The translations under genes and the position numbers were made by a program. A model generated the notes under the pieces. The model did not search any database and had not been told where the DNA came from. It saw only the letters and a list, made by a program, of their open reading frames with translations. Positions 22,800-33,839 of a stretch of DNA of 64,000 nucleotides are shown here, piece by piece (the stretch's first letter is position 1; each line of letters starts with the position of its first letter). The stretch lies in NCBI GenBank assembly GCA_027943335.1, contig BSBK01002085.1, positions 726,501-790,500 of the forward strand. Direction: 5' to 3'. The stretch is from Chamaecyparis obtusa (Eukaryota; Streptophyta; Pinopsida; Cupressales; Cupressaceae).

Positions 22800-23803
22800 A
22801 GGATTGGAGACACTTGACACCACAAAGTATGCCCGAGATCAGTGGGCAGTTGGCATTGTTGATGGTAGCATACAAGACAACAGTTATACCCTTGCAAATG
22901 AGTTGATCATTTACAAGGGAATGATCTATCTAATCCCACGATCAGGTGTCAGACAAATTATCCTTCGGGCCTTTCATGATTCACCATTGGCTGGACATCT
23001 CGGGTTCTTCAAGACCTATAAACAGATTCAAGAGAGATTCACTTAAAAGAGCTTGAAGTCAAATGTGCAGCAGTATGTTCGAGAGTGCTCTATTTGTCAG
23101 CGGAAACAATAGGAGCATACCTATTCTGCATGGTTATTGCAACCATTTCCCATTCCTGAGTGGAAGTGGGAATGTTTGTCTATTGATTTCATTGTGGGCT
23201 TGCCAAAAACCCAAGGTAGAGATTGTATTTTTGTGGTGGTGGATCGACTCACCAAATATGCTCACTTCTTTTCAATCACCACCACTTATTCAGCTGTTTA
23301 GATAACAGAGTTGTTCTTCTGGGAGGTGTTTAGATTGCATGGTTTACACCGGACTATTGTGAGCGACTGTGATAGACGTTTCATGAGTCATTTCTGGTAA
23401 GAGCTTTTCAGGTTATGTGGGACCGAGTTGACTCCGAGTACTAGTTACCACCCTCAGACTGAGATTTTGAATAAGTGGGTGCAAGGCTATTTGCAGAATT
23501 ATATTTCATTCAGCAACGGGCTTGGGTGAAGTTGATACATTTATGTTAGTATTTCTGTAATTCCACTCAGCACATGACTATTCAGATGTCTCCATTCCGA
23601 ACTTTGTACAGGTATGATCCCCCTAGTTTCATGGACTTGTTGTGTAGCAACAATCAGGTACCCAGTGCAGGTGATTTGTTATAGGATAGCCAAGACATTA
23701 TGAGGACACTGAGGGATAATATTCAGAGAGCACAGAATTAGCAGAACCAATATGTTAATCAAAGGATGACTGCTCGTTCCTTTCAAGTGGGTGATATGGT
23801 TTA
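22800..23803 (+). pseudogene. Integrase of gypsy G, truncated at its C-terminus
   Basis: The N-terminal zinc-binding module is present (FHDSPLAGHLGFFKTYKQI, then CSICQRKQ near 23090-23112). The catalytic core follows: [13 protein letters not shown] and [12 protein letters not shown] in shifted frames (first Asp near 23180), HRTIVSDCDRRFMSHFW (second Asp near 23368), then STSYHPQTEILNKW. The C-terminal segment ends at FQVGDMVYV where the palindrome begins at 23804. Many TAG codons and frameshifts make it inactive. No chromodomain can be assessed because the end is missing. Confidence 0.85.
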
Positions 23804-25081
23804 TGTTGGCATTAAGGAATGATAACCGGTAAGATTGCAACCGGTACATGGCAATAGAGGTATTGTCATTGATTGGCAAAAGAGGTGTTAACATTTGTGT
23901 CTATGGACACCAGTGTCGGATTTGTGAGACAGAGGACACAGATACAGATACACCTGAAATCTACAAGTAAGTGGAGAAACTGGTTTGGCAACTAGTGACA
24001 CTGTGCAAAGAACAAGAGACTATTTCTGTTCATCAGAAGCAACTGGTCACCAAGGGGGAGGCAACCAGTAAACAGTTATAGAGACCGAGGAAAGGATGCA
24101 ACCGGTAGACAAAGGAAGGAAAGGTGACATGTCAAGGCTCTTACCTGTTCACAACATAAGGATCTTAACTAATCAAGTGAAGACTTTGTCATAAGAAAAT
24201 GAACCAGGGAAGTCATAGTCAATAATTACTTATCTAACTCTTTGACCGGAATTTACTGCGTTAAATCCGGTAGACTTTGAGTTATCAAGACGATCAGTAC
24301 AAAGTACGAATGAAGGTTTTTAATGCCGGAATTTGTGGCGTCAAATCATGGAGTTATCTCGTGTGAAGGAAAGCATTTTGACACGCATCCATCGTTTTCT
24401 TTCATAAAGATCACCTTCGGATACATCACCTAGTGGAATATTAGTTCACTGAGGAAACATCCGGTGCATGCTTTGCTTTATTTGCTTTATGAAAGAAAAT
24501 GACAGATGCGTGTCAAAAAACATTCCTTCACAAGAGATAACTCCATGTTTTAATGCCACAAACTTTGACATTAAAACCTTCAATCGCGCCTTGTACCAAT
24601 CATCTTGATAACTCAAAGTCTACCGGATTTGGTGCAGTAAATCCCGGTCAAAGAATTAGATAATTGATTGTTGATGATGACTTCCCCGGTTCATCTTATC
24701 ATGACGAAGTCTTCACTTGATCGGTAAGGATCCTTATGTTGTGAACAAGAGCTTTGACCTGTCACCTTTCCTTCCTCTGTCTACCGGTTGCATCCTTTCC
24801 TCGGTTTCTGTAACTGGTTATCGGTTGCCTCTCCCTTAGTGACCGGTTGCTTCTGATGAGCAGAAATAGTCTCTTGTTCTTTGGACAGTGTCACCGGTTG
24901 CCAAACCAGTTTCTCCGCTCACTTATTGATGTCAGGTGTATCTGTATCTGTCTTGCTTCACAGATCCAACACTGGTGACCTTAGTCACAAATGTCAACAC
25001 CTCTTTTGCCAATCAATGAGAATACCTCTATTGCCATGTACCGGTTGCAATCTTACCAGTTACCATCCCTTAATGCCAACA
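23804..25081. repeat. 1.28-kb long palindrome (fold-back) built from an LTR U3 half
   Basis: The left arm (23804-24409) and right arm (about 24484-25081) are inverted copies of each other at roughly 85-90 percent identity by eye, separated by a loop of about 74 bp. The outer ends are TGTTGGCATTAAGG and its complement. The arms match the first half of the solo LTR at 19870-21297. The loop also comes from that LTR (tcggatacatcacctagtgg, compare about 20600), in minus orientation. I find no TSD: left flank GTTTA, right flank CTTGT. Transcription across it would give a long hairpin RNA. Confidence 0.85.
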
Positions 25082-27000
25082 CTTGTTGTATTCGATTCTC
25101 TACCTATTTGTTATTGCATAGTTCAAGGAATGGCCAAGTGCTCAAGTGGGCGTGGGGTTTAGTTTGCTTTCAATAAATGGAGTTACAGTTAATGTCAAGC
25201 AAAGAGAGCCACACCATTTGATAGTGCTTGTATTCTTTTTGGAGTATGTCAGCCCCCATTTTGAACTTGTCAAATTTTAAAATTTTGCATCAAAATCTTT
25301 GTATTGAGTAATATCTAGTCGAAGAAGTCCCTGAGAACCCTCACATGTTGAGTCCTTTGTCATTTCAAAAAAGAAACATTTGTCATATTAGTCAAAACCC
25401 TAGGAGCAGTCCTTTAGTTTGCCGAGATTCACTAAAACAATTAAATCTCAAAATGTGTGCTAGATAGTGCAAAATCCTTTTATGAGGATGTTCCTAATGC
25501 TATTCCAAGCAATGGGACAAATTCTTGAGTTGATCCAATCAGTGAATTTTTGTACTATTGTACCATGACAGTATGCACTATGAACTTCTTTAGCAGACCT
25601 TCATGTAGGTAAATAGGCACATGATCAACATGGAATTCAGTACAAGCCAAACATGACAATCTTTCCAAGAAAATGCATTGTCATCGGTAGAGATTAAACA
25701 TGACAATCCTGTGTCAAACTGATTAAGAATCAAAGTGGGCATATAAACTCACATTGAAATGTTGCAAAGCAATATTAAAATAACAACCTTCAAGGAAACA
25801 GAGAATATGACTTGAAAATCCCTCATACCAAGTGCCGACGTTTACAACTTACCTCATTCTTTCTCAAGCAAAAATTTCACATCTCCATATTCTGAACAAC
25901 AAAGGGCTCATCACTAATACTCTGATACTAATTGAAGGAATTCAAAACATAGTAGTGAAGGCTATCCAAAAATTTCATTTAATTTCTATGAATAAATGTT
26001 GTACATACAAAGAATAGAAAAATGTAAAAAAATGGAAAACTGAAATCTACAACTACCAAATAACTAATAATTAATCACAGTAACTAATATTATTGTTCAT
26101 TATCCTACTCTGTACCCCACTACACCAATTAAAAACAAAAGATGTAGCGTGTAATCCACAAGACCAAATGAAATCCGTATGTAACCCTTGTGTTTTTTCT
26201 TATTTAGCTGCTATGGTTTCAACATAGGCTTCTAACATTATGGATCTACATCTAGACAAAACTAACATTTTTCACACAACTGCAATGTAGTACTGGATAA
26301 TTTGTAGATCCAACAAATTTATTGGGAGAGGATTTAAATACAAGAACACAAAGCATCAACCTAAATTACAGATCACACATTACTCAAGGATTTTCAAGCT
26401 GCAGCAATTAATTACTACAAATTTTTGGAAGGTGGCTCTTTATTTTGAGGGGTCTTCAATGAACTACTAGGACATAAAGAGTGATATGTTTGTGTTCAAT
26501 GTCATGCTGAATGGAGATGCAGATTCAATATTTGAAATGATTTTCATGACTATGTATAGATTAGGGCCAGCCTCTCATGACTATTTGTAATGTTTGTAAT
26601 AAATAGCATTTTACTTTTGGCATGTTTGGGATCTATTCACTGGGAGATCACTCCCAAATGATTTAAAATCTTTAATTAGTGCAATCTTAGCTTGTGAAGA
26701 TTCATTTTGCTCCCTTGTGCCGTTTTTGCTGGGTTTACTTTTAAGTGCCACCGATAGTTTTATTTCCTTTGTTTGTATTGTACTGAGTCACACAAAACTT
26801 GATCTTGATTATATGAACTACTAACTTCAACTGTAAATTACATTCTACAAGTTTTATAACAGTGAGAACAAGTCTTGTGTAGTATAATTGATCTCTTATT
26901 GCACTTTAAAGCCAGAACATCAAAATGTCAAAAGATCAGACCATGCTATGTAAATTGAAGAATCAAAGCACATAAATGATTTATATATTAGGATCCTTCC
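25082..27000. other. Non-coding spacer between the palindrome and the SUVR5-like exons
   Basis: AT-rich DNA with short chance ORFs only. Near 25915-25935 a minus-strand match to a decayed primer-site-like sequence (tagtatcagag) appears, but no LTR boundary supports it. Nothing else is recognised. Confidence 0.45.
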
Positions 27001-27008
27001 AGGGGCAC

Positions 27009-27488
27009 CTGAAGAAGGCCATAGCAATCATATGGCAAGCGACCAAGCATTGGCTCTCCTTGCCAATCAATCCGTCTGTCTTGGTCACGTCCTCCCTCAT
27101 TGACATCAACATGAACAGAAATACTAGCTTTTGGATCATCTATGTCAATCTCAGAACAGCCACTACAAGGCTTCGCTTGTTTCTCCACATTTGCTAGCAC
27201 AATATTCAAGATTGCATCCGCTTCCACTGAGAATCTGTCCAAACATAAAACCATCTTATAAATATTCTAGCAGACAGATGCATTATCATATCAAAAGAAT
27301 GACTTCTAGAGCACGAATTAGAAAAAAGGAAATAATACTTTCTGATAGTAATGTACTCCAATGATGGGGCTGCAGCATCATCTACGTCATTGGTACATGG
27401 TATTTTTATAGCCTCCTTTCCATGTGATAGATCTTCACATATAAGCCTTTGACCAATAAATTCTAAAGTATTGTCCTCAAGAGCCATC
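27009..27488 (-). CDS. Two candidate exons of a SUVR5-like histone methyltransferase (pre-SET part)
   Basis: Two minus-strand open segments have matching splice sites. Exon 1 is 27488-27339, preceded by ttttacAG and followed by GTatta. Exon 2 is 27234-27009, preceded by tttggacAG and followed by GTgccc. Joining keeps the frame: exon 1 ends with two bases of a Lys codon, and exon 2 supplies the third and ends on a codon boundary. There are no in-frame stops over 125 codons. The sequence reads RLICEDLSHGKEAIKIPC, then SLEYITIRKFSVEA and GEPMLGRLPYD. From memory of the family this resembles the start of the pre-SET region of plant SUVR5 (CEDI..G.E...P, then G.PM.GR.PYD). The zinc-binding cysteines and SET domain are not found here, so it is a fragment or a gene with distant exons. 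Confidence 0.5.
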
Positions 27489-27839
27489 CTGTAAAAGAAC
27501 ATGTGCTCAATTAATCGGGTACAAGATGTTTTTACCCATCCACAACAAGCAATAGAGAGGATGAAATAAGTGTTTGTCTAAGGATGTAATGACTTTCTGT
27601 GAAGTTATGTCAAACCAAAGAAGTAGCAGTCCATGCCAAGGTATTTAAGTGTGTTTTGGCTCCCTTGCCTTGAATATTTCTGATTAAAGGTTTTAGACAA
27701 AATAGCATATCCTTCTAGTTGAGGATATTTTTCCACTATAATATCTAACCATACAAAAAGATCAACAAAAACTTTATACAGAAAGAACAATTGATAAAAG
27801 TTTTTTAAGACATCAGATATTTACATTTCATTGTCTAAT

Positions 27840-28015
27840 TTTTTGAATCAACATTTCAGATCAGAAAGTGTGATCCCTCATCAGGATGATAGATAGCTAG
27901 AGAAAAAATATCTCTGTGATCACAAATATATGATCATTTATTATGTGATCATGAAGATACTTCTCCTTTAGCTCTCTATCATCCTGATGATGAATCACTG
28001 CTGATAATAAAAAAT
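27840..28015. repeat. Imperfect inverted repeat around ATGATCATTTATTATGTGATCAT
   Basis: The left arm (about 27855-27925, containing CTCATCAGGATGATAGA and TGTGATCACA) pairs with the right arm (about 27945-28010, containing TGATCATGAAG and TCATCCTGATGATGAATCAC). The whole could fold into a stem of about 60 bp with mismatches. It may be a small MITE-like element, but no TSD is clear. A related short motif, GGATCACGGAGTGTGATCC, occurs at about 29268-29286. Confidence 0.5.
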
Positions 28016-28893
28016 TATCATTGTGAACTTGGGATTGTAGCTGTGAAGAACAATGAAACAATCACTCAAGGTAGAATTACCTGACTCATGTAAGTTAAAC
28101 CTAAATAACAATCTTCATATTCAAGTTTGGCTAGGAAAAAATCAAAACAATTTTGTCAGCCAATTTTATAAAAATATTGTGATAATGTGCAAAGTTGGTA
28201 ATTTTGTATTTTTTATTATTTCAATGTAAATAAAATAAAATACAAATAAATATAACAAAAATAAACATCAAATTGAATTAAATCTCTATTATAAGATTGA
28301 AATTAATAAAATTATGTATAGTTGACATATATTATATAGTTTGTTGGCCGTGTTTTAGTTTTTATGAACATGGTAACAACATGAAGCTCTTTGATCTATC
28401 TGCATCAATCATAGTTTTCAAACTAAAAACAAAACAAAAGAATTACCCAAATAATGAATAGTATTTCCAAAGAAAAACTAATATTACATACCAAAGTAGC
28501 TCTTCAAATAAAAATAGAGTAAACATATAGATATTTTAAATACATCTATAAACAAAAAGTGATCTATTTTATTTATCTAAGGTTTTTTTATGAGTAAATT
28601 GCAGCCATGGAGCTGCTTCCTTTATATTAATAATAAGAAAGAAATTTACATTTAGATAGTAGTGGGCCTCATCCAATTTACTACAAAAACTAGGTGACTT
28701 TCAAAAATTTGGTGACTCAAACCCTAAAAACCTAAGGCTTGCATTATCATTGGGCACCATCATAGCCTACCCTACATAACCAAGGAGGAATAAAAGCCTA
28801 GCTTCATACATACTAGAAAGAGTCCACATATAGATTATATTTAATTTCTAAACTATGCATAAAATGCTTTAATTTCATAGTTTGTTACCTTCC
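28016..28893. other. AT-rich spacer with no recognisable gene
   Basis: Highly AT-rich (for example about 28200-28340). I see no LTR, repeat array or protein similarity on either strand. Confidence 0.5.
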
Positions 28894-29260
28894 TTATTCT
28901 TCATTCCATTCGATGCCTTGGGTTGGCTCCATGTTCATGATTTTCTTCAAGGAGTATCCTTTTGTAGCCTTGGATCGATGTTGGCTCGGTGAGGTTGAAC
29001 GGATATAAGTGAGAAAAGGAAGCCACTCCACAAAAATACCATCCACTATAAACTTTAAGAAAGCCCACCGGTAGAGGGATTCCGACCCCAATATGCGCAA
29101 TGCGCAAAACACCATCTATATTTCCAAGGAAGTTCTTTGTAAGTGTTTTGTGCAAAGGTCTTGATGTTGCCTTTTGATTCCCCAAGATCCAACAAAGAAA
29201 CAACGAATGGGGATGAGACATCAATGTTGACCCTATACTTCTGTTAGCTCTCTCATTCAT
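28894..29260 (-). other. Unassigned minus-strand open segment, possibly LINE-derived
   Basis: About 119 codons are open on the minus strand between the LINE RNase H fragment and the SUVR5-like exons. I recognise no domain. It lies where the 3' end of the minus-strand LINE would be, so it could be LINE 3' sequence read by chance. Confidence 0.2.
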
Positions 29261-29777
29261 CCTAATGATGGATCACGGAGTGTGATCCGAAACATTGATG
29301 CAATAAAAATCTTACTCAGTAGAATCTGAAAACAAAGTTGATAATCGATTATGGACTATGGAAATCTACTCTCTTATCCAATACTTCTTGTTTATTTCCA
29401 GTATTTTGTCCCCCAACATCCATTTGATAGCCATAATGATGAGCCCATTGTGTGTTTTGAAGACTGCCTACATCCTTTTGCTAAAGTTTCCCCCAAGAAA
29501 ACCATTTGACACAGGAGCCGACTAGATGAATTGGGGTATCCATCACTAGAAACTTTCAATTGCTAATTTGTAGATGTGAAATACATCAGATGAATCCTTC
29601 ACTAATATTTTAGGCCTATCCATAATCATTTCAGATGTGTTAAAATGTCGTAGGTGTGAAATAATGATAACCTTACTTCCAAACTAATCTTGCTAGCTTA
29701 TGCAAGGTCACATTCACATGAGTAATTAATGTTTGTGTTCTCATTAAGGCATATCACACCTGGCTATAATGTCATGA

Positions 29778-30191
29778 CATGGCATTATAGATCTCTTCAA
29801 TATTGTCAATTTCCATATTGGCATGGGATTCCGCCTCTTTGTTTGCCTCACCATAAGCATGATTTGCACTATATTCATCCAAATATGAAATGAGTGTTTC
29901 AGCTCCTTTGAATAGGGATATGGGTTTCTAATTTCGTAATGAGTTAGTTCTTACAACATTGATCGCAAGGAATGAATCCCCCTTGATCTCTACTTTGGAT
30001 ATGCTAAGTATTTTGCATAGTTGAAGACCAAGGACTAATGCTTGGATTTTTGCCTAATTGTTTATCCTCTTGGTCAATTGTCTAGATGCTCGACTGATTA
30101 TTTGTCCATTCCAATCTTGAATAAGGTAACCTGCCTGAGATATGCCCAAGTTTCCTCTTGAAGCTCCATCAAAGTTCAATTTATACCAACC
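29778..30191 (-). pseudogene. Degenerate LINE-type RNase H domain (RVT_3 family)
   Basis: Minus-strand reading from 30191 gives WYKLNFDGASRGNLG, then GYLIQDWNG, IQALVLGLQLCKIL, VEIKGDSFLAINVV and, further down, NHAYGEANKEAESHA. This is the motif order of the plant LINE-associated RNase H fold: NFDGAs.GNpG, E..AL..GL, EgDS...v, H..R.aN..AD.LA. The second acidic position reads I instead of E, the last Asp is Glu, and TAG stops interrupt the frame twice. Upstream, near 30191-30250, a weak W..P-type linker is visible. It is the C-terminal remnant of a non-LTR retrotransposon; the RT itself is not seen. Confidence 0.8.
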
Positions 30192-30696
30192 AAACTAAGT
30201 TCTTTGCCACATGGCTTCTTTTCATTTGAATCTAGTCTAAACACCATCAGGCCTTTTAATAGGGGAAGAATTATTTTATTTTATTTACATTGTTTACTTT
30301 TTTTATAATCATACAAAGTTTTTTTAATTTTGTAATAAGTTATTTTATAGTTTTTGTTTTGGTCAGTGTTGGGACAAAGATATGGATACAATTAAGGTTA
30401 GACTTTGGGTAATATTTCAACTTGTTCCTATGCCAATCCAAATAATGTAATCTTTTGAAAGGCGTAGTGGCTATTTACCTAGGGCTGAAAGTAGTAAATT
30501 AAGATAATATGTCATGCATTATATGGAGATGAATCCTTCTAAACACACTCTAATCTACCACAAAGCTTTTGCAACAGTTTAACAAATTACCGAATTCTAG
30601 AAGAACTTCTATAGGACAGTGACTAAATTATAGAATCCTGGTGACAGGAGCTTCTGTATCTACGAGACAAGATTTGTGGTGTCCAATTGCTCGAAG

Positions 30697-31004
30697 CGTA
30701 TCTGAGACTTGTCAAAGAAAATCTTAGTGATTATAATTGGCACATTTGGGCTCTAATAGGGAAAATCTGAGTGATTATGTCAGGCGTATCTGAGCTCTGA
30801 CAGGACAAATTTGAGTGATTAAATCAAACGCATTCGAGCTCTGACAGGGCGAATTTGAGTGATTATGTCAGGCATATTTGAGCTCTGATAGGGTGAAATT
30901 GAGTGATAATGTTAGGTGTATTTGAGCTTTTGCAGAGCAAATTTGAGGGATTTCAGAAGGTGTATCTGAGCTTTTGCAGAGAGAATCTGGGGAAGTGGGT
31001 AAGT
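30697..31004 (+). repeat. Minisatellite: seven units of 44 bp
   Basis: The core GAGCTCTGACAGG or its variants recurs at 30704, 30748, 30792, 30836, 30880, 30924 and 30968, exactly 44 bp apart each time. Units share the pattern gtatctgagctctgacaggg-aaatttgagtgatt with 70-90 percent identity. The last two units replace ctctgacagg by cttttgcaga. The unit length is not a multiple of three and no ORF spans it, so it is non-coding. Confidence 0.9.
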
Positions 31005-32976
31005 TTTCCGAGGTGTATCTAAGGAAGCACTTGCCAATTTCGAAACCTGCAACTTAAAGAGTGCTAAAAACACGAAAAATTGTTAGTTTGAACCCGTGAC
31101 GTGGGTCCCACAAGGCATGCCAGAATGTGTGCAATGAAAAATGACTCAACAAAATGCAAATAACTAGGAAAAGCACTCAAATCAATAGATCCAAAACAAC
31201 AAACAAAATTAGACTAAAAGAGACCCACAACAACACAAATGCAAACCAAGCGAACACAAGTGTAGCCCCTTTGACTCAACGATTTGTCCAAGCTATTGTA
31301 GTTGTATGTGTGCTCACAATTTTGACAGCATAATAGTAGTAGACTCCATTGTTGCTCAAGTTTTGGCAAAGGATGTAGATAATGGCTTCAAAGTTGCACA
31401 AGTATGGAGAGCTCCAAAATTGCATAAATCAATTGCATAATGAGATGAGATGAATGAAAGATGGAAAGATTTTTGGTTAAGTGTTGGGAAAGGGTTCGGG
31501 TTCTCAACTCTCGTGAGAGGTTGACAAGTGTCAACCCAAGAGTGGATGAAGGGACTTTGGGGGTTGAGAAAGAGATATGCCATAAAGGCACTTTTGCCTC
31601 AAATCCCAAAGGGCATGAGGGGGAATGGGAAAAAGAATTTAAAATTTAGTTAAGAAGACAAGATTGTAAGTGCATTTAAGGAAAACCTGTATCATGTGGT
31701 TGGGGATTGAGATTGATGGGATAAGGTTTGAATTTGGTTTCCTAATCTTTATGCTTAGGAATGTGCACATGTTTAATGAGGGTTTAGGCTTAATGAAAAA
31801 GGTGATTAGAAGGCAAGTGGTCTTATTAGGACAATGTAACTAGGAGAAGAGAGAATGAGTGGGGATTAATCAAGAAAATGATGTATTTACTTAATTAAGT
31901 TGGGACCAAATGGTGCAAGTGGGCTTTTTAGGATTTTGCAAGTGGATGAGGGGAAGTTTTATGAATTTTTTAATTCTTTTTAATTCAAAAATAGAGGAAA
32001 GGTTTTAAATAAACATATGGATGTATTTATTTAATTTAAGGGAATGACACCATAGGCAAATTAATTAATTCGCCTAGGACTATAGACTAAAGAGGGAATA
32101 TTAAATAAACAACTTAATTATTTAGTTAATACGACAAGTATAGAAGAAAGGGGATTGATCATTTAATTAAACAAAGCTAGGCATTCGTTTAATTAAATAG
32201 TTTTGAGGACTTTAGATAAATTAAATGAATTAAATTACCTAGGATTATAGAAAACATAGATAATTAATTAAATAAATGAATTATTTAATTAATACGAATC
32301 TAGAAGAACAGGTTACGACAATTCAGTTTGATCGGAAGTTTATTGATCACATGTTGGTGTCTACATTTTGTCCCTCTTCAAAATGACGTAACATAATGTT
32401 GTTTCGAAGAAAAATAAAATATTGACAATGCAAAGATATGAAAAAATGCCCTAGACGAAAAAATGAGTTAATCTCACTGGGTGATGCCCCCTCAAGAGGG
32501 CAAACGAGAATAAAAGGGGCCCAGACTGGCTCTTGAAAAAAGAGTGGGCATGACATGGAAGATGTAGAAGAAAAATAGACGCAAAAAGAAATTTGTAGGC
32601 ATGAATGTCATCGAAAACAAAGCCTATATGAGGAAATAGCGACCAAATTAAGTTAGAATGGGGCCAAAATTCAGGTTAAATGGGACCCTATAAGAGAAAA
32701 AATTACTTTTTACAATTCATTTTTCCTCTTCAAGTTTGAAAAATGGTTGGAGAGAAAACTTGGTGGAGAAAATGACAACATTTGGAGACCCCGAGCATCA
32801 TGTGGACGGGATTGGACATGTATGGTGGAGGCGACGACCGAATCCCCAGGTATGTGGCTTCTATTTCTTGCTTGCACACAAATTTATGCATTATTTTTAG
32901 TAAGAGGGAAAATCAGCGAATCTGAGAGATCGGATCTCTCAAATTCGCAGTTTTAGATCAGATTTGCAAAGTGTTA
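31005..32976. other. Non-coding region with AT-rich repeats and possible LTR remnants
   Basis: No gene is supported. Degenerate copies of a ttatttarttaatacga motif with agaagaa after it occur near 32117 and 32281, among many TTAATTAA steps (32000-32300). TGTTGGTGTCTACATTTTG at 32352 looks like an LTR start, but I found no partner copy or primer site. The sequence around 31076-31110 (cgtgacgtgggtcccacaag) is also LTR-like. Origins remain open. Confidence 0.4.
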
Positions 32977-33139
32977 TGTAATGTCCCCCTTTGGATTATC
33001 TTGGGATGTGGGGACAATTACTTCAATTTCTTACATTGACGCTACCTAATCTTTGCAATTGAAGTAGGTGATGGAGATTATGCCCAATATTTTCTTGCTA
33101 TTTCTGATTCAATCAATACATATGCAAAATGATTTGCTT

Positions 33140-33199
<60 letters not shown>
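32977..33199 (+). repeat. Possible LTR 5' fragment running into an (AT)n microsatellite
   Basis: TGTAATGTCCCC at 32977 matches the start of the G/L LTRs, but the following sequence diverges at once, so this is a distant family or a chance match. From about 33146 to 33199 the sequence is pure (AT)n, and copia element A is inserted in that tract; the tract continues at 47110-47128. Confidence 0.45.
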
Positions 33200-33203
<4 letters not shown>

Positions 33204-33389
33204 AGGAATATAAGATCTTTAATAGAGAAAATCTGATGTCTTTAATGTACTGTTTATTGTATATATTTTCTGTGCAATACATATTTACTAAACTGTATTG
33301 TATGTTTGCAGAGGAGAAGACAATGCCATGTTTATTGATTGCATTCCTCTAAACATTCGAAGCATTTAAATATAATATGACAAGTCATA

Positions 33390-33452
33390 TCTACGTAGAG
33401 ACATGACTCTATGTGGCTTAAGCCACGTAGGGCCATGTCTTTACGTAGACAT
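33390..33452. repeat. Palindrome 1 in the copia A LTR
   Basis: Arms of about 30 bp with a few mismatches are centred on GGCTTAAGCC. The outer parts are TCTACGTAGAGACATG and its near-complement CATGTCTTTACGTAGA. The second LTR has the same structure at about 46675-46735. Confidence 0.8.
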
Positions 33453-33513
33453 GCCCTTTCGTGAATGCGGGGCTTATCAATAACATTCGTATTACATGCA
33501 GCTGTTACGATAA

Positions 33514-33582
33514 CTATCCTCCGATAGTTAACGTAACATATTAATATATAATATGTTACGTTAACTATCGGATGATAGTTAC
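33514..33582. repeat. Palindrome 2 in the copia A LTR
   Basis: Arms of about 31 bp, AACTATCCTCCGATAGTTAA and its near-complement with one mismatch, continue through CGTAACATATT to an AT-rich centre. The copy in the other LTR is at about 46795-46865. Confidence 0.85.
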
Positions 33583-33707
33583 ACGTAATAGTATTACTAT
33601 ATTCCAAAGCTTTTGTAATATCGACTAAGTCGATTCAATAGCAGACATTAATTAAACTCTGTTTCAACATAGAGTGCAGTCGACTATAATGTACATTAAT
33701 AATAATG

Positions 33708-33768
<61 letters not shown>

Positions 33769-33839
33769 GACTAGTATGTTGAGCAATAACAATATAATTC
33801 ATCCAATTATATCAATCAAATCGACGCTATAGTTTAACA

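Larger units (their letters stand above)
10352..23803 (+). mobile_element. Gypsy (Ty3-type) element G, 3'-truncated, host of nested insertions
   Basis: The visible order is 5' LTR (10352-11936), primer site (11938), gag, protease, RT, RNase H and integrase, which is the Ty3/gypsy order with integrase last. Element L (12048-18066) is inserted near the start of gag and a solo LTR (19870-21297) between protease and RT; removing each with one TSD copy restores the flanking sequence. The element stops inside the integrase C-terminal region (FQVGDMVYV) at a palindrome, and no 3' LTR follows. Internal frames are interrupted mostly by TAG codons and a few indels, so it is dead. It is the only autonomous-type element here with LTR ends matching L and D. 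Confidence 0.88.
33200..33839 (-). repeat. 3' LTR of copia A (left end in window)
   Basis: On the plus strand it runs from TGTTAGGAATATAAG to GACGCTATAGTTTAACA (640 bp); its partner is 46487-47109. It contains two long palindromes (about 33390-33452 and 33514-33582) and an internal (TA)n tract (about 33710-33765) that is longer than in the partner LTR. Confidence 0.93.

Noticed and set aside
23804..25081. Interpretation as a classical TIR DNA transposon
   Set aside because: There is no TSD and no transposase, and the arms are derived from an LTR family present as a solo LTR nearby.
25915..25935. Minus-strand primer-site-like sequence tagtatcagag after an aattcc-like end
   Set aside because: It has two mismatches to the consensus, no LTR pair and no polypurine tract nearby; too weak to call an element.
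30697..31004. CRISPR-like array reading of the 44-bp repeats
   Set aside because: Units are contiguous and similar along their full length with no unique spacers, and the context is a plant genome; it is a minisatellite.
31356..31649. ORFs on both strands at 31.36-31.65 kb
   Set aside because: Two minus frames and one plus frame overlap the same bases, and none shows a motif or splice context.
32747..32956. Plus-strand ORF of 69 codons with a downstream GT-like splice site
   Set aside because: Short, no matching acceptor or second exon, and no similarity recognised.
32352..32976. Possible LTR starting TGTTGGTGTCTAC
   Set aside because: No second copy, no primer site or TSD could be found, so the boundary is unsupported.
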